7,572 nucleotides of DNA. Source: an uncultured Devosia sp. (GTDB lineage Bacteria > Pseudomonadota > Alphaproteobacteria > Rhizobiales > Devosiaceae). Below the pieces are notes generated by a model. That model worked only from the letters and a program-made list of their open reading frames with translations. It was not told where the DNA came from and made no database searches. Where the stretch lies: the NCBI GenBank assembly GCA_946480655.1, contig CAMLKN010000106.1, positions 1 through 7,572 on the forward strand. Reading direction: 5' to 3'. Shown piece after piece: positions 1 through 6,242 of the stretch (positions within the stretch are counted from its first letter, which is position 1; each line of letters begins with the position of its first letter). Both the position numbers and the translations under genes were made by a program.

Positions 1-18
1 TCCCACGTCCTCGACTGA
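1..18 (+). CDS. Possible 3' end of an upstream gene (last five codons and stop)
   Basis: Frame 1 reads Ser-His-Val-Leu-Asp-stop, with C in the third position of all five sense codons, as in the surrounding genes. It ends 9 bases before hisD. In related alphaproteobacteria a small DUF2948-type gene often precedes hisD, so this could be its tail. Five codons cannot identify a product; the call rests on codon bias and context only. Confidence 0.3.
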   Translation, partial: SHVLD

Positions 19-27
19 AAGCTCTTC

Positions 28-1320
28 ATGCCCCTTCGCCTCGATAGCGCCCAGGCCGATTTCGAACAGCGCTTTTCCGACCTGCTTGGCGCCAAGCGCG
101 AATCGAGCAAGGACGTCAATGACACTGTCGCCGCCATCATTGCCGATGTGCGGGCGCGGGGCGATGTGGCCGTCGCCGAACTCACCAACCGGTTCGACCG
201 CACCAGCCTCACGCCTGAGACGCTGGCCTTCACCGCCGACGAGATCGCTGCCGCCGCTGCCACGGTGCCGGACTATGTGCGCGCTGCGCTCCAGACCGCG
301 CATGACCGCATCAAGGCCCATCACGAAAAGCAGAAGCCGCAGGACCACGTCTATACCGACGCCCTCGGCGTGACGCTGGGCTCGCGCTGGACCCCCGTGG
401 ACGCCGTCGGCATCTATGTGCCCGGTGGCCTCGCCTCCTATCCGTCCTCGGTGCTGATGAATGCCGTGCCCGCGCGTGTCGCCGGTGTCTCCCGCATCGC
501 CATGGTCGTTCCCACGCCCAATGGCGAGATCAATCCGACCGTGCTCGCCGCCGCGCAGATTGCTGGCATCACCGAAATCTATCGCATTGGCGGCGCCCAG
601 GCCGTCGCGGCCCTGGCCTATGGCACGGCTTCGATTCCGCGCGTCGACAAGGTGACGGGTCCGGGCAATGCCTTCGTCGCCACCGCCAAGCGCCAGGTCT
701 TTGGCCAGGTGGGCATCGACATGATTGCCGGCCCGTCCGAAGTCCTGGTCATCGCCGACAGCTCCGCCAATCCCGCCTGGGTGGCCGCCGATCTGATCGC
801 CCAGGCCGAACACGGGGCAGGGGCCCAGTCCATTCTCGTCACCACCGACGAAAAACTCGCCGACGCGGTCGAGGCCGAGGTCGATCGCCAGCTTTCGCTG
901 CTGCCCAAGCAGACCATCGCCCGCGAAGGCTGGGAGGAACTGGGGGCCATCATCACCGTCGTCTCGCTCGATGAGGCGGCTGTGCTGGCCAATCGCATTG
1001 CCTCCGAACATGTCGAGATCGCCACCGACGACCCCGATGCGCTGGTCCCGAAGATCCGCCACGCGGGCGCGATCTTCCTCGGGCACCACACGCCCGAGGC
1101 GATTGGCGATTATGTCGGCGGCTCCAACCACGTCCTGCCCACCGCCCGCTCGGCGCGCTTTGCCTCGGGCCTCGGCGTGCTCGATTTCATGAAGCGCACC
1201 TCGCTTCTGGGCTGCACGCCATCCTCCCTCGCGGCCCTGGCCGAACCGGCCGTCACCATTGCCGGGGTCGAGGATCTCGATGGCCATGGGCGGTCCATTT
1301 CCATCAGGCTCAACCGGTGA
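28..1320 (+). CDS. hisD: Histidinol dehydrogenase
   Basis: This enzyme carries out the last two steps of histidine biosynthesis in the cytoplasm, oxidising L-histidinol through histidinal to L-histidine with two NAD+ and a bound zinc ion. The 430-residue length is normal for the family. The zinc ligands known from E. coli HisD are in place: Gln259 and His262 in AQAEHGAGAQ, Asp361 shortly before GSNHVLPT, and His420 in DGHGRS. The catalytic pair is Glu327-His328 in IASEHVEIA. The glycine-rich segment VGIYVPGGLASYPSSVLMN and the VTGPGNAFVA motif are also typical. The start at 28 gives a normal N-terminus; no strong ribosome binding site is seen, only a weak GAAAG, so coupling to the gene ending at 18 is possible. 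The stop codon overlaps the start of the next gene, which implies cotranscription. The identification is secure. Confidence 0.97.
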   Translation: MPLRLDSAQADFEQRFSDLLGAKRESSKDVNDTVAAIIADVRARGDVAVAELTNRFDRTSLTPETLAFTADEIAAAAATVPDYVRAALQTAHDRIKAHHEKQKPQDHVYTDALGVTLGSRWTPVDAVGIYVPGGLASYPSSVLMNAVPARVAGVSRIAMVVPTPNGEINPTVLAAAQIAGITEIYRIGGAQAVAALAYGTASIPRVDKVTGPGNAFVATAKRQVFGQVGIDMIAGPSEVLVIADSSANPAWVAADLIAQAEHGAGAQSILVTTDEKLADAVEAEVDRQLSLLPKQTIAREGWEELGAIITVVSLDEAAVLANRIASEHVEIATDDPDALVPKIRHAGAIFLGHHTPEAIGDYVGGSNHVLPTARSARFASGLGVLDFMKRTSLLGCTPSSLAALAEPAVTIAGVEDLDGHGRSISIRLNR

Positions 1321-2270
1321 GCATATCCATGGGCACAGAGCAGGCGGCGACCGACAGGAACAGGCTGGTCACCGTCACGCTCGATCCCAATACGATCACC
1401 TCGATCAATCCCGACGAGGTGCATGAATGGCGCATCGCCATCTATGACCTGCTGGAGGACAACAGTTTCCGGCCTGCGCGTGTCAGTGCCGAAGGCCCCT
1501 ACGCCCTCCATATGTCGATCATCGGCAACTACATCCTGCTCGATGTGCGCAACCCCGAGACCTTCCAGCCGATCGCCGCGCACTATCTCTCGCTGACCCC
1601 GTTCCGGCGCCTCATCCGCGACTATTTCCGCATCCGCGACGCCTACTACGAGGCCATCCGCTCGGCCCAGCCCTTCCAGATCGAGACCGTGGACATGGCG
1701 CGGCGCGGCATGCACAACGAGGCTGCCGAACTCTTGCGCACGCGGCTGACCAACAAGATCATTCTCGACCTCAATACCGCCCGGCGCCTGTTCACCCTCA
1801 TCTGTGCTGTGCAGCCCTATGCCTCCCGTATCGACGAGGCGACCAGCGAATTGCCCACTGTGCTCTTCGTCTGCTCGATGAATTCGGTGCGGTCGCCCAT
1901 TGCCGCGGCGCTGGCCCGCCAGGCCTTTCCCGGCCGCCTCATCGCCCGTTCGGTCGGCGTCAATGGCGGCAAGGCCGACCAGTTCGTACATGAGGTCATG
2001 GAAGAGATCGGCATTGATATGAGCGTGCACACGCCCCATATCCTGGACGAACTGGTCGCCAACCATTTCGATCTCGTCATTACCCTCTCTGACGATGCCC
2101 CCGATGCCGTGCGCAGGAAGGGGCTCGAAATGGGCGCGCTCGAAGAGTGGAAGGTGGAAGACCCTTCCCTCGTCGAAGGCAGTCGCGAGGTGGTTCTCAA
2201 CGCCTATCGGGACCTGCGCGACAGTCTGCGCAAGAAGGTCCGGGCTCGCCTCGAAACGCTGGTCAGCTAA
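1317..2270 (+). CDS. UPF0262 domain fused to low-molecular-weight phosphatase domain
   Basis: One uninterrupted frame of 317 codons holds two domains that are usually encoded by adjacent genes. Residues 1 to about 165 match UPF0262, an alphaproteobacterial family of unknown function, with hallmarks such as LSLTPFRRLIRDYF, RRGMHNEAAELL and ARRLFTLIC. After a linker of about 15 residues, residues 180-317 resemble low-molecular-weight protein tyrosine phosphatase or arsenate-reductase-type proteins. The phosphate-binding loop is Cys186-SMNSV-Arg192-Ser, fitting CX5R(S/T), and the likely general acid is Asp282-Pro283. The real substrate is unknown; phosphotyrosine, another phosphoprotein or arsenate are all possible. 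The GTG start at 1317 overlaps the hisD stop (GTGA), suggesting translational coupling; an in-frame ATG at 1329 is an alternative. The UPF0262 stop codon that normally separates the two genes is missing. Domain identity is well supported; the physiological role is not. Confidence 0.85.
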   Translation: MSISMGTEQAATDRNRLVTVTLDPNTITSINPDEVHEWRIAIYDLLEDNSFRPARVSAEGPYALHMSIIGNYILLDVRNPETFQPIAAHYLSLTPFRRLIRDYFRIRDAYYEAIRSAQPFQIETVDMARRGMHNEAAELLRTRLTNKIILDLNTARRLFTLICAVQPYASRIDEATSELPTVLFVCSMNSVRSPIAAALARQAFPGRLIARSVGVNGGKADQFVHEVMEEIGIDMSVHTPHILDELVANHFDLVITLSDDAPDAVRRKGLEMGALEEWKVEDPSLVEGSREVVLNAYRDLRDSLRKKVRARLETLVS

Positions 2271-2279
2271 GGGCTTGGC

Positions 2280-2296
2280 AGGCCGATTTCCGGCCT
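2280..2296 (+). terminator. Weak hairpin after the phosphatase gene
   Basis: Six-base arms AGGCCG and CGGCCT flank a five-base loop, ten bases after the stop codon, followed by a short pyrimidine run but no true T-tract. It may attenuate readthrough into infA or simply protect the transcript end. An alternative longer-range pairing exists between TTGGCA at 2275 and TGCCAA at 2310. Confidence 0.3.
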
Positions 2297-2342
2297 TCTC
2301 TGCGCCGCTTGCCAACAATGTGACGCCGCTTTGGGCAAGTGG

Positions 2343-2371
2343 TTCACAAAACCATTGAATTGAAGTAGGTT
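2343..2371 (+). promoter_or_regulatory. Candidate promoter for infA
   Basis: TTCACA at 2343-2348 and TAGGTT at 2366-2371 are separated by 17 bases. The -35 is close to TTGACA, while the -10 matches TATAAT at only three positions, which is common in alphaproteobacteria. This AT-richer pocket (AAAACCATTGAATTGAAG) sits in otherwise GC-rich DNA and would give a leader of about 55 bases. It would let infA be transcribed independently of hisD. The call is weak without transcript data. Confidence 0.3.
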
Positions 2372-2423
2372 CCGCCCGAATTTGCGGCCCCGGCCAGCCG
2401 ACAATGGCGCATGGGGCCTTCTC

Positions 2424-2429
2424 AGGAGA
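2424..2429 (+). promoter_or_regulatory. Ribosome binding site of infA
   Basis: AGGAGA is a strong Shine-Dalgarno sequence four bases before the ATG at 2434. It decides the start in favour of 2434 over the in-frame ATG at 2404. Confidence 0.75.
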
Positions 2430-2433
2430 AAGT

Positions 2434-2652
2434 ATGGCCAAGGAAGAAGTGCTCGAATTTCCGGGCGTGGTCACCGAATTGCTTCCCAATGCGACCTTTC
2501 GCGTGAAGCTCGAAAACGATCATGAGATCATCGCTCATACCGCTGGGCGCATGCGCAAGAATCGCATCCGCGTTCTCGCCGGCGACAAGGTCCTGTGCGA
2601 GATGACCCCTTACGACCTCACCAAGGGTCGCATCACCTATCGATTCAAGTAA
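2434..2652 (+). CDS. infA: Translation initiation factor IF-1
   Basis: IF-1 is a small OB-fold (S1-like) protein that binds the A site of the 30S ribosomal subunit during initiation, working with IF-2 and IF-3. The product from 2434 is 72 residues, the usual family length, beginning [11 protein letters not shown]. Family hallmarks are visible: [47 protein letters not shown]. The start at 2434 is preferred over the in-frame ATG at 2404 because AGGAGA at 2424-2429 lies four bases before it and because it gives the standard N-terminus. The gene follows a 163-base gap containing a candidate promoter and is followed by a palindrome-rich spacer. Identification is secure. Confidence 0.97.
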   Translation: MAKEEVLEFPGVVTELLPNATFRVKLENDHEIIAHTAGRMRKNRIRVLAGDKVLCEMTPYDLTKGRITYRFK

Positions 2653-2659
2653 GGCGCGA

Positions 2660-2733
2660 CCGCCCTTTTGGGGCGGGCAAAACGATCCGGTGGATCGTTT
2701 TGAGCAACGAGCGCCCTGAGCCATGCGAAGGGC
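2660..2733 (+). repeat. Three-hairpin palindromic spacer between infA and maf; possible terminator
   Basis: Three dyads follow one another. The first is CCGCCC with GGGCGG (2660-2665 and 2671-2676) around a five-base loop. The second is a perfect 11-base stem, CAAAACGATCC with GGATCGTTTTG (2678-2688 and 2692-2702), around GGT. The third is GCCCT with AGGGC (2713-2717 and 2729-2733) around a variant of the TGAGC...GCGAA core. The second stem carries A4 and T4 at its base, so it could work as an intrinsic terminator on either strand. The layout looks like dispersed intergenic palindromes known from rhizobial-type genomes, but copy number cannot be judged from one window. Confidence 0.55.
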
Positions 2734-2759
2734 CCGGGCTTTCCAGGAGCACGACATAA

Positions 2760-3398
2760 ATGGCCGGCCGTCCCGACCTGATTCTGGCTTCCGCCTCGCC
2801 GCGCCGGCTGGCCCTCTTGAACCAGATCGGCATCGAGCCTGAGCATCTGGTGCCGGCCCATGTCGATGAGACCCCCGAGAAAGGCGAACTGCCGCGCAAG
2901 CTGGCGCAGCGCCTGGCCGATCTGAAGGCCCTGACGGCGCGCCACAAGGCCAGCGTCGCCGGCTTCGGCGCCAATTCCATGGTGCTGGCCGCCGATACGG
3001 TCGTGGCCGTCGGCCGCCGCATCCTGCCCAAGGCAGAGACCATGGAAGAGGCAGCCGACTGCCTCCGCCTGCTCTCGGGCCGCGCCCATCGCGTCTATAC
3101 CGGGGTGACCCTCATCACCCCCTCCGGCGCCCGCCGCCATCGCCTGGTCGAAACCCGCATCCGCTTCAAGCGCCTCTCGTCCAAGGAGATGGAAGCCTAT
3201 CTCGCCAGCGCCGAATGGCGTGACAAGGCGGGTGGCTATGCCATCCAGGGCATTGCCGGCTCCTTCGTGGTCAAGCTCGTCGGCTCCTATTCCGCCGTGG
3301 TCGGCCTGCCGCTCCACGAAGTGACGCAGCTCCTGGCCGGTGAAGGCTATCCCGTGCATTTCAACTGGCTCAACCAGTCGAGCCTTTCGGGCGTCTGA
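2760..3398 (+). CDS. maf: Maf family nucleoside triphosphate pyrophosphatase
   Basis: Maf proteins hydrolyse non-canonical or excess nucleoside triphosphates to monophosphate and pyrophosphate in the cytoplasm, cleaning nucleotide pools; overexpression blocks septum formation in Bacillus subtilis. The 212-residue product has the N-terminal signature LASASPRR (residues 9-16), the catalytic-type Asp79 in AADTVVAVG, Lys91 in ILPKAE, the [11 protein letters not shown] segment and the C-terminal [10 protein letters not shown] motif. The Asp-Thr pair and general pattern fit the dTTP/UTP (YhdE-like) branch more than the m7GTP (YceF) branch, but substrate choice is inferred. AGGAG at 2745-2749 precedes the ATG by ten bases. 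The last bases overlap the yacG start (TGATG), showing tight coupling. Family assignment is secure. Confidence 0.93.
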   Translation: MAGRPDLILASASPRRLALLNQIGIEPEHLVPAHVDETPEKGELPRKLAQRLADLKALTARHKASVAGFGANSMVLAADTVVAVGRRILPKAETMEEAADCLRLLSGRAHRVYTGVTLITPSGARRHRLVETRIRFKRLSSKEMEAYLASAEWRDKAGGYAIQGIAGSFVVKLVGSYSAVVGLPLHEVTQLLAGEGYPVHFNWLNQSSLSGV

Positions 3399-3574
3399 TG
3401 GCTGAGGCCAAGTCAAAGAAATGCCCCATCTGCGGCAAGCCGGCCGTGGACCAGTTCAAGCCCTTCTGCTCCAAGCGCTGCGCCGATATCGACCTGAACC
3501 GCTGGCTCACCGGCAATTACGTCATCCCTGCAAGGGATGATGAGCCAACCGAAGATGGCGACGACGAAGGCTAG
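3398..3574 (+). CDS. yacG: DNA gyrase inhibitor YacG, zinc-binding
   Basis: YacG is a very small zinc-ribbon protein that binds GyrB and inhibits gyrase activity in E. coli. The product has 58 residues, beginning [15 protein letters not shown]. Four zinc-ligand cysteines are present as CX2C-X11-CX3C: Cys9, Cys12, Cys24 and Cys28. The [15 protein letters not shown] segment followed by YVIP is the family signature, and the tail is acidic ([12 protein letters not shown]). Its ATG overlaps the maf stop codon, so it depends on upstream translation and is cotranscribed with maf, as in other alphaproteobacteria. No separate ribosome binding site is seen. Confidence 0.93.
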   Translation: MAEAKSKKCPICGKPAVDQFKPFCSKRCADIDLNRWLTGNYVIPARDDEPTEDGDDEG

Positions 3575-3593
3575 CTCTGCGTTTCCGGCCCCT

Positions 3594-3668
3594 TCGCACC
3601 TCCCCCTGGATGGGGGAGGTAGCGCAGCTGGGCCCTTAGGGCCTTAGCGGAGCTCGGTGGGGGTGGCG
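3594..3668 (+). repeat. Dispersed-type intergenic palindromic repeat
   Basis: ACCTCCCCC at 3598-3606 pairs perfectly with GGGGGAGGT at 3612-3620 around a five-base loop. GGCCCT and AGGGCC (3631-3636 and 3638-3643) form a second dyad. The following AGCGGAGCTCGGTGGGGGTGG provides an alternative partner for the first arm. Elements with an ACCTCCCCC...GGGGGAGGT hairpin followed by GGTGGGGGTGG are familiar between genes in many alphaproteobacterial genomes. It lies 24 bases after yacG and could act as a transcript end or stabiliser. No coding capacity is apparent. Confidence 0.6.
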
Positions 3669-3739
3669 CGCTATCCGCCGGAATTTGCCACCACATCACC
3701 GCCGCCCAAACTCCCTTTATCCACACCAGCTTTTCCCGC

Positions 3740-3768
3740 TTGCGCGGCAAAAACCGTTCCCCTATAAG
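3740..3768 (+). promoter_or_regulatory. Promoter of tRNA-Phe
   Basis: TATAAG at 3763-3768 is a good -10 element, 17 bases after TTGCGC at 3740-3745, which keeps the TTG of the -35 consensus. Transcription would start near 3775, leaving a leader of about 30 bases before the mature tRNA. The -35 lies within a small dyad, TTTT-C-CCGC-TTGC-GCGG-C-AAAA (3731-3752), which could be coincidental. Confidence 0.5.
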
Positions 3769-3804
3769 GCCCGTGGCTCGCGACACCCGTCGCATCGGCC
3801 CGAT

Positions 3805-3880
3805 GCCCAGATAGCTCAGTTGGTAGAGCAGCGGATTGAAAATCCGCGTGTCGCTGGTTCGATTCCGGCTCTGGGCACCA
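3805..3880 (+). tRNA. tRNA-Phe, anticodon GAA
   Basis: The 76-base sequence folds as a complete cloverleaf with the CCA end encoded (3878-3880). The acceptor stem pairs GCCCAGA with TCTGGGC (7 bp). The D arm is GCTC-AGTTGGTA-GAGC. The anticodon stem pairs GCGGA with TCCGC around TTGAAAA, with anticodon GAA at 3838-3840, reading UUC and UUU for phenylalanine. The T arm pairs GCTGG with CCGGC around the standard TTCGATT loop. No adjacent integrase or repeated tRNA 3' end is seen, so nothing suggests an integration site in use here. Confidence 0.97.
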
Positions 3881-4021
3881 CTCTCGCTCTCTCCTCTCCC
3901 CTGCTCCGTCTCTCTCGCTGCCGCGCTATCCTGCGGGATCGAGTAAATTTTTACGGATACACAAACGCTCCCTTTACACGCGCAAGTCTAAATTGACCCC
4001 GATGCACTCTGGGGGCGGACT
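3881..4021. other. Spacer between tRNA-Phe and the GGDEF-EAL gene
   Basis: No gene is visible. The first 50 bases are a pyrimidine-rich run just after the tRNA. A short dyad, GTAAA-TT-TTTAC at 3943-3954, lies in the only AT-rich pocket and could be an operator or part of the promoter of the following gene. No -35/-10 pair with good spacing could be settled on. A G-rich stretch at 4011-4018 precedes the ATG at 4022. Confidence 0.4.
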
Positions 4022-5869
4022 ATGTTGACGGGCAATACTGAAATATTGCTGCGTGTACAGACGGTAGTCTTGGAAGCCGTCGCGCGGGGCGAAGAACTGG
4101 GCGAGGTCGGCACGATTCTATGCCGGCAGGTGGAAGCCGTCGCCCCTGGCGTCATCTGTTCCATCCTGCTCATCACGGATGGACTGGTGCACCCGCTGGC
4201 GGGCCCCAGCCTGCCCGACGACTATTCCCGCGCCCTCGAAGGCGTTCCTGTCGGCCCCAGGTCGGGCTCCTGCGGCACGGCCGCCTGGCGCGACGAGCCC
4301 GTCATCGTCACCGATATTGCCACCGACCCGCTCTGGGCGGACTACAAGGCCCTGGCGCTGCCGCTTGGGCTCAACGCCTGCTGGTCGAGCCCCATCCACG
4401 ACGCCCAGGGCAAGGTCATCGCCACCTTCGCCTTCTACTATGCGACCAATCGCGGACCGACCGAGTTCGAGCGGCAACTGGTGAAAACCTGCCTGCATCT
4501 GTGCGCGCTGGCCATCGAACATGATCGCGTGCGGGCCCGCAATCACCACCTGGCCTATTTCGACGTCCTGACGGACCTGCCCAACCGCGCGCATTTCAAC
4601 GCGACCCTGGCCGAGCGTCTGGTGGTGGGCAGGCCCTTCGGCCTGCTGCTGCTCGATATCGACCATCTCAAGCAGGTCAATGACAGCATCGGCCATGGCG
4701 CCGGCGATGCCCTGATCCGCGCCATTGCCGAGCGCCTGGCGGCCTGCCGGCCGGAGGCCCTGCCGTTTCGCCTGGGCGGCGACGAAATGGCCATCCTTGT
4801 CGGCGGCTGTGCCGATCACGCCGCGCTCGAGGCCGCGGCGCGGCGCATCCTCGATACCGTTTCCGGCATGGTCACCGTGGGTGGCCAGAGCATGGATGCC
4901 CATGTGACCCTCGGTGGCGCCCTCTACGGCGTCGACGGCGACGATGCCGATACCATCTGCCAGAATGCCGATTTCGCCCTCTACCAGGCCAAGCAGACCC
5001 ATCGCGGCGGCTATGTGGGCTTCCGCCCCGATCTGCGCACGGCCATTGTCGAGCGCATGGCGATCGTCCGCCAGCTCGATGTCGCCATGAGCCAGGGCCG
5101 GGTCGTGCCCTATTATCAACCGCTGGTCCGGCTCGAAACGGCCGAGATCGTCGGGCTCGAAGCCCTCGCGCGGCTGGTCCTGCCCGATGGCGAGGTGGTG
5201 TCCGCGGGGGCCTTCAGTGCCGGCCTCGACGATCCGCGCATTGCCTATCAACTGACCGGCCAGATGCTCGACCAGGTGGCCCGCGACATCCGTTCCTGGC
5301 TCGACCAGGGCATTCCCTTCCAGCATGTCGGGATCAATGTCACGACCGGCGACTTTGCCCGCGGCGATCTGGCGGACCGGGTCAGCACGCTCTTTGCCGC
5401 CCACGACGTGCCACTCAGCCATGTCGTGCTCGAGGTCAATGAAGCAGTCTTCATGGGCGGCAGCGACCAGGCCGTGCCCCGTGCCGTCGAGGCCCTGCGC
5501 GCAAAGGGTATCCTGGTGGCGCTCGACGATTTTGGCACCGGCTATGCCTCGCTCACGCACCTGCTGAGCTTCCCGGTCGACGTCATCAAGATCGACCGCT
5601 CCTTTGTCGAAAGACTGGGTGATGATCAGCCCAGCGAAGTGGTCGTCCGCGCCATTCTCGACATTGCCCGCAGGCTCGACATGCGGGTTGTCGCTGAGGG
5701 CATCGAGACCACCCAGCAGGTGGCGGTGCTGCGCCAGTTCGGCTGCCTCATGGGGCAGGGCTATCTGTTTTCCCGGCCCGTTCCAGCCGAAGACGCAACC
5801 CGGCTTATGCGCCTGTTTGCCCAGAAGCCGCAGGCCGCGAGCCGCGCCAGGGCCAGCGCGACCGCCTGA
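4022..5869 (+). CDS. GAF-GGDEF-EAL cyclic-di-GMP enzyme
   Basis: This 615-residue soluble protein probably makes and/or degrades the second messenger c-di-GMP under control of an N-terminal sensor. Residues about 10-165 form a GAF domain with the GSCGTAA, DPLWADYK and GLNACWSSPI pattern; the ligand is unknown. Residues about 175-335 form a GGDEF domain: LTDLPNR begins at 183, the metal region is LLDIDHLKQVND, and the signature at 252-256 is GGDEM, so the four key positions remain but F is M. The inhibitory RxxD site is lost, reading Arg243-Pro-Glu-Ala246. Residues about 350-600 form an EAL domain with the phosphodiesterase residues present: Glu380 (EAL), Asn439, Glu471, Asp502-Asp503 (DDFGTG), Lys523, Glu559 and Gln579. 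Phosphodiesterase activity is therefore likely; cyclase activity is uncertain. No signal peptide or membrane segment is seen. It appears monocistronic, ending at a terminator. Confidence 0.92.
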   Translation: MLTGNTEILLRVQTVVLEAVARGEELGEVGTILCRQVEAVAPGVICSILLITDGLVHPLAGPSLPDDYSRALEGVPVGPRSGSCGTAAWRDEPVIVTDIATDPLWADYKALALPLGLNACWSSPIHDAQGKVIATFAFYYATNRGPTEFERQLVKTCLHLCALAIEHDRVRARNHHLAYFDVLTDLPNRAHFNATLAERLVVGRPFGLLLLDIDHLKQVNDSIGHGAGDALIRAIAERLAACRPEALPFRLGGDEMAILVGGCADHAALEAAARRILDTVSGMVTVGGQSMDAHVTLGGALYGVDGDDADTICQNADFALYQAKQTHRGGYVGFRPDLRTAIVERMAIVRQLDVAMSQGRVVPYYQPLVRLETAEIVGLEALARLVLPDGEVVSAGAFSAGLDDPRIAYQLTGQMLDQVARDIRSWLDQGIPFQHVGINVTTGDFARGDLADRVSTLFAAHDVPLSHVVLEVNEAVFMGGSDQAVPRAVEALRAKGILVALDDFGTGYASLTHLLSFPVDVIKIDRSFVERLGDDQPSEVVVRAILDIARRLDMRVVAEGIETTQQVAVLRQFGCLMGQGYLFSRPVPAEDATRLMRLFAQKPQAASRARASATA

Positions 5870-5891
5870 CAGTCGCTTCTGCCAGACATGG

Positions 5892-5931
5892 AAAGGCCCG
5901 GACACCTTGGGGGAAGATGTCCGGGCCTTTT
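5892..5931 (+). terminator. Intrinsic terminator after the GGDEF-EAL gene
   Basis: A perfect 13-base stem, AAAGGCCCGGACA (5892-5904) with TGTCCGGGCCTTT (5918-5930), encloses a 13-base loop and begins 22 bases after the stop codon. The T-run is short (four T) and lies mostly within the stem, so the A/T base of the stem may let it work on both strands. Confidence 0.8.
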
Positions 5932-6081
5932 GGTGTCGGCTCTTGAGCCCTCGGCTCTGCAGGTCGCTGGGGAGGGGCCGCGCCCTGCATGCCGGCTGTC
6001 GCCGAGCACTGGGACGCGCGCCTGGGCGCCGCATCCTTGCCCTGTTAGATGGGGCTTTCCGTTAACGTTTCAAGAGGCGCC
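5932..6081. other. Non-coding spacer downstream of the small minus-strand gene
   Basis: No convincing gene is seen on either strand; frames open here are shadows of GC-rich DNA. A 10-base perfect palindrome, GAGGCGCCTC (6074-6083), overlaps the stop codon of the minus-strand small gene. A weak dyad of GCCC (6039-6042) and GGGC (6052-6055) lies further on and could help end that transcript, though neither is a good terminator. Confidence 0.4.
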
Positions 6082-6240
6082 TCAGATCAGCCGGGCCAAC
6101 AATGCCGTGGCCACCGCCACCAGCCCGAAAGCACTGAACATGGAGACAACCACCATGAGCCGCGCGCGCCTCGCGTGCGGCGTGTGCCGCCGCGCTGCAC
6201 TGAGGTCCGCCGCAAGGGAAGTCGAGTGGAGGTGTGCCAT
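6082..6240 (-). CDS. Small single-span membrane protein, unrecognised family
   Basis: The minus strand encodes 52 residues beginning MAHLHSTSLAADLSAARRH. The first 28 residues are polar and increasingly basic (Arg17, Arg18, Arg24, Arg25, Arg27), followed by one hydrophobic stretch from about residue 29 to the end (MVVVSMFSAFGLV, then AVATALLARLI). The positive-inside rule predicts an N-terminus in the cytoplasm and a C-terminus near the outer face. Third codon positions are mostly G or C, as in neighbouring genes. The region before the ATG has GGGGCGGA, a weak ribosome binding sequence. Upstream lies an elaborate RNA fold, which supports this being a real regulated gene. I do not recognise the family. 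The function is unknown; a role beside a transporter or in the envelope would be a guess. The gene could be spurious, as it is short. Confidence 0.5.
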   Translation of the reverse strand: MAHLHSTSLAADLSAARRHTPHARRARLMVVVSMFSAFGLVAVATALLARLI

Positions 6241-6242
6241 GG

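Noticed and set aside
1110..2489. 459-codon minus-strand frame across hisD, the fused phosphatase gene and infA
   Set aside because: It overlaps three well-identified + strand genes and has a composition typical of antisense shadows in high-GC DNA.
2637..3416. 259-codon minus-strand frame opposite maf
   Set aside because: maf has all its family signatures in this stretch; the antisense frame has none.
3805..3880. tRNA-Phe as an attachment site for an integrated element
   Set aside because: No integrase, no direct repeat of the tRNA 3' end and no compositional shift is seen downstream.
3973..3992. TTTACA and TCTAAA as a promoter for the GGDEF-EAL gene
   Set aside because: The two hexamers are only eight bases apart, far too close for a sigma-70-type promoter.
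3685..3996. 103-codon + strand frame across the tRNA region
   Set aside because: It runs straight through a complete tRNA-Phe gene and its promoter and has no ribosome binding site.
4118..6034. 638-codon open frame on the minus strand opposite the GGDEF-EAL gene
   Set aside because: It is a shadow of the GC-biased + strand gene, which has clear GAF, GGDEF and EAL motifs; the minus-strand product has no recognisable domain.
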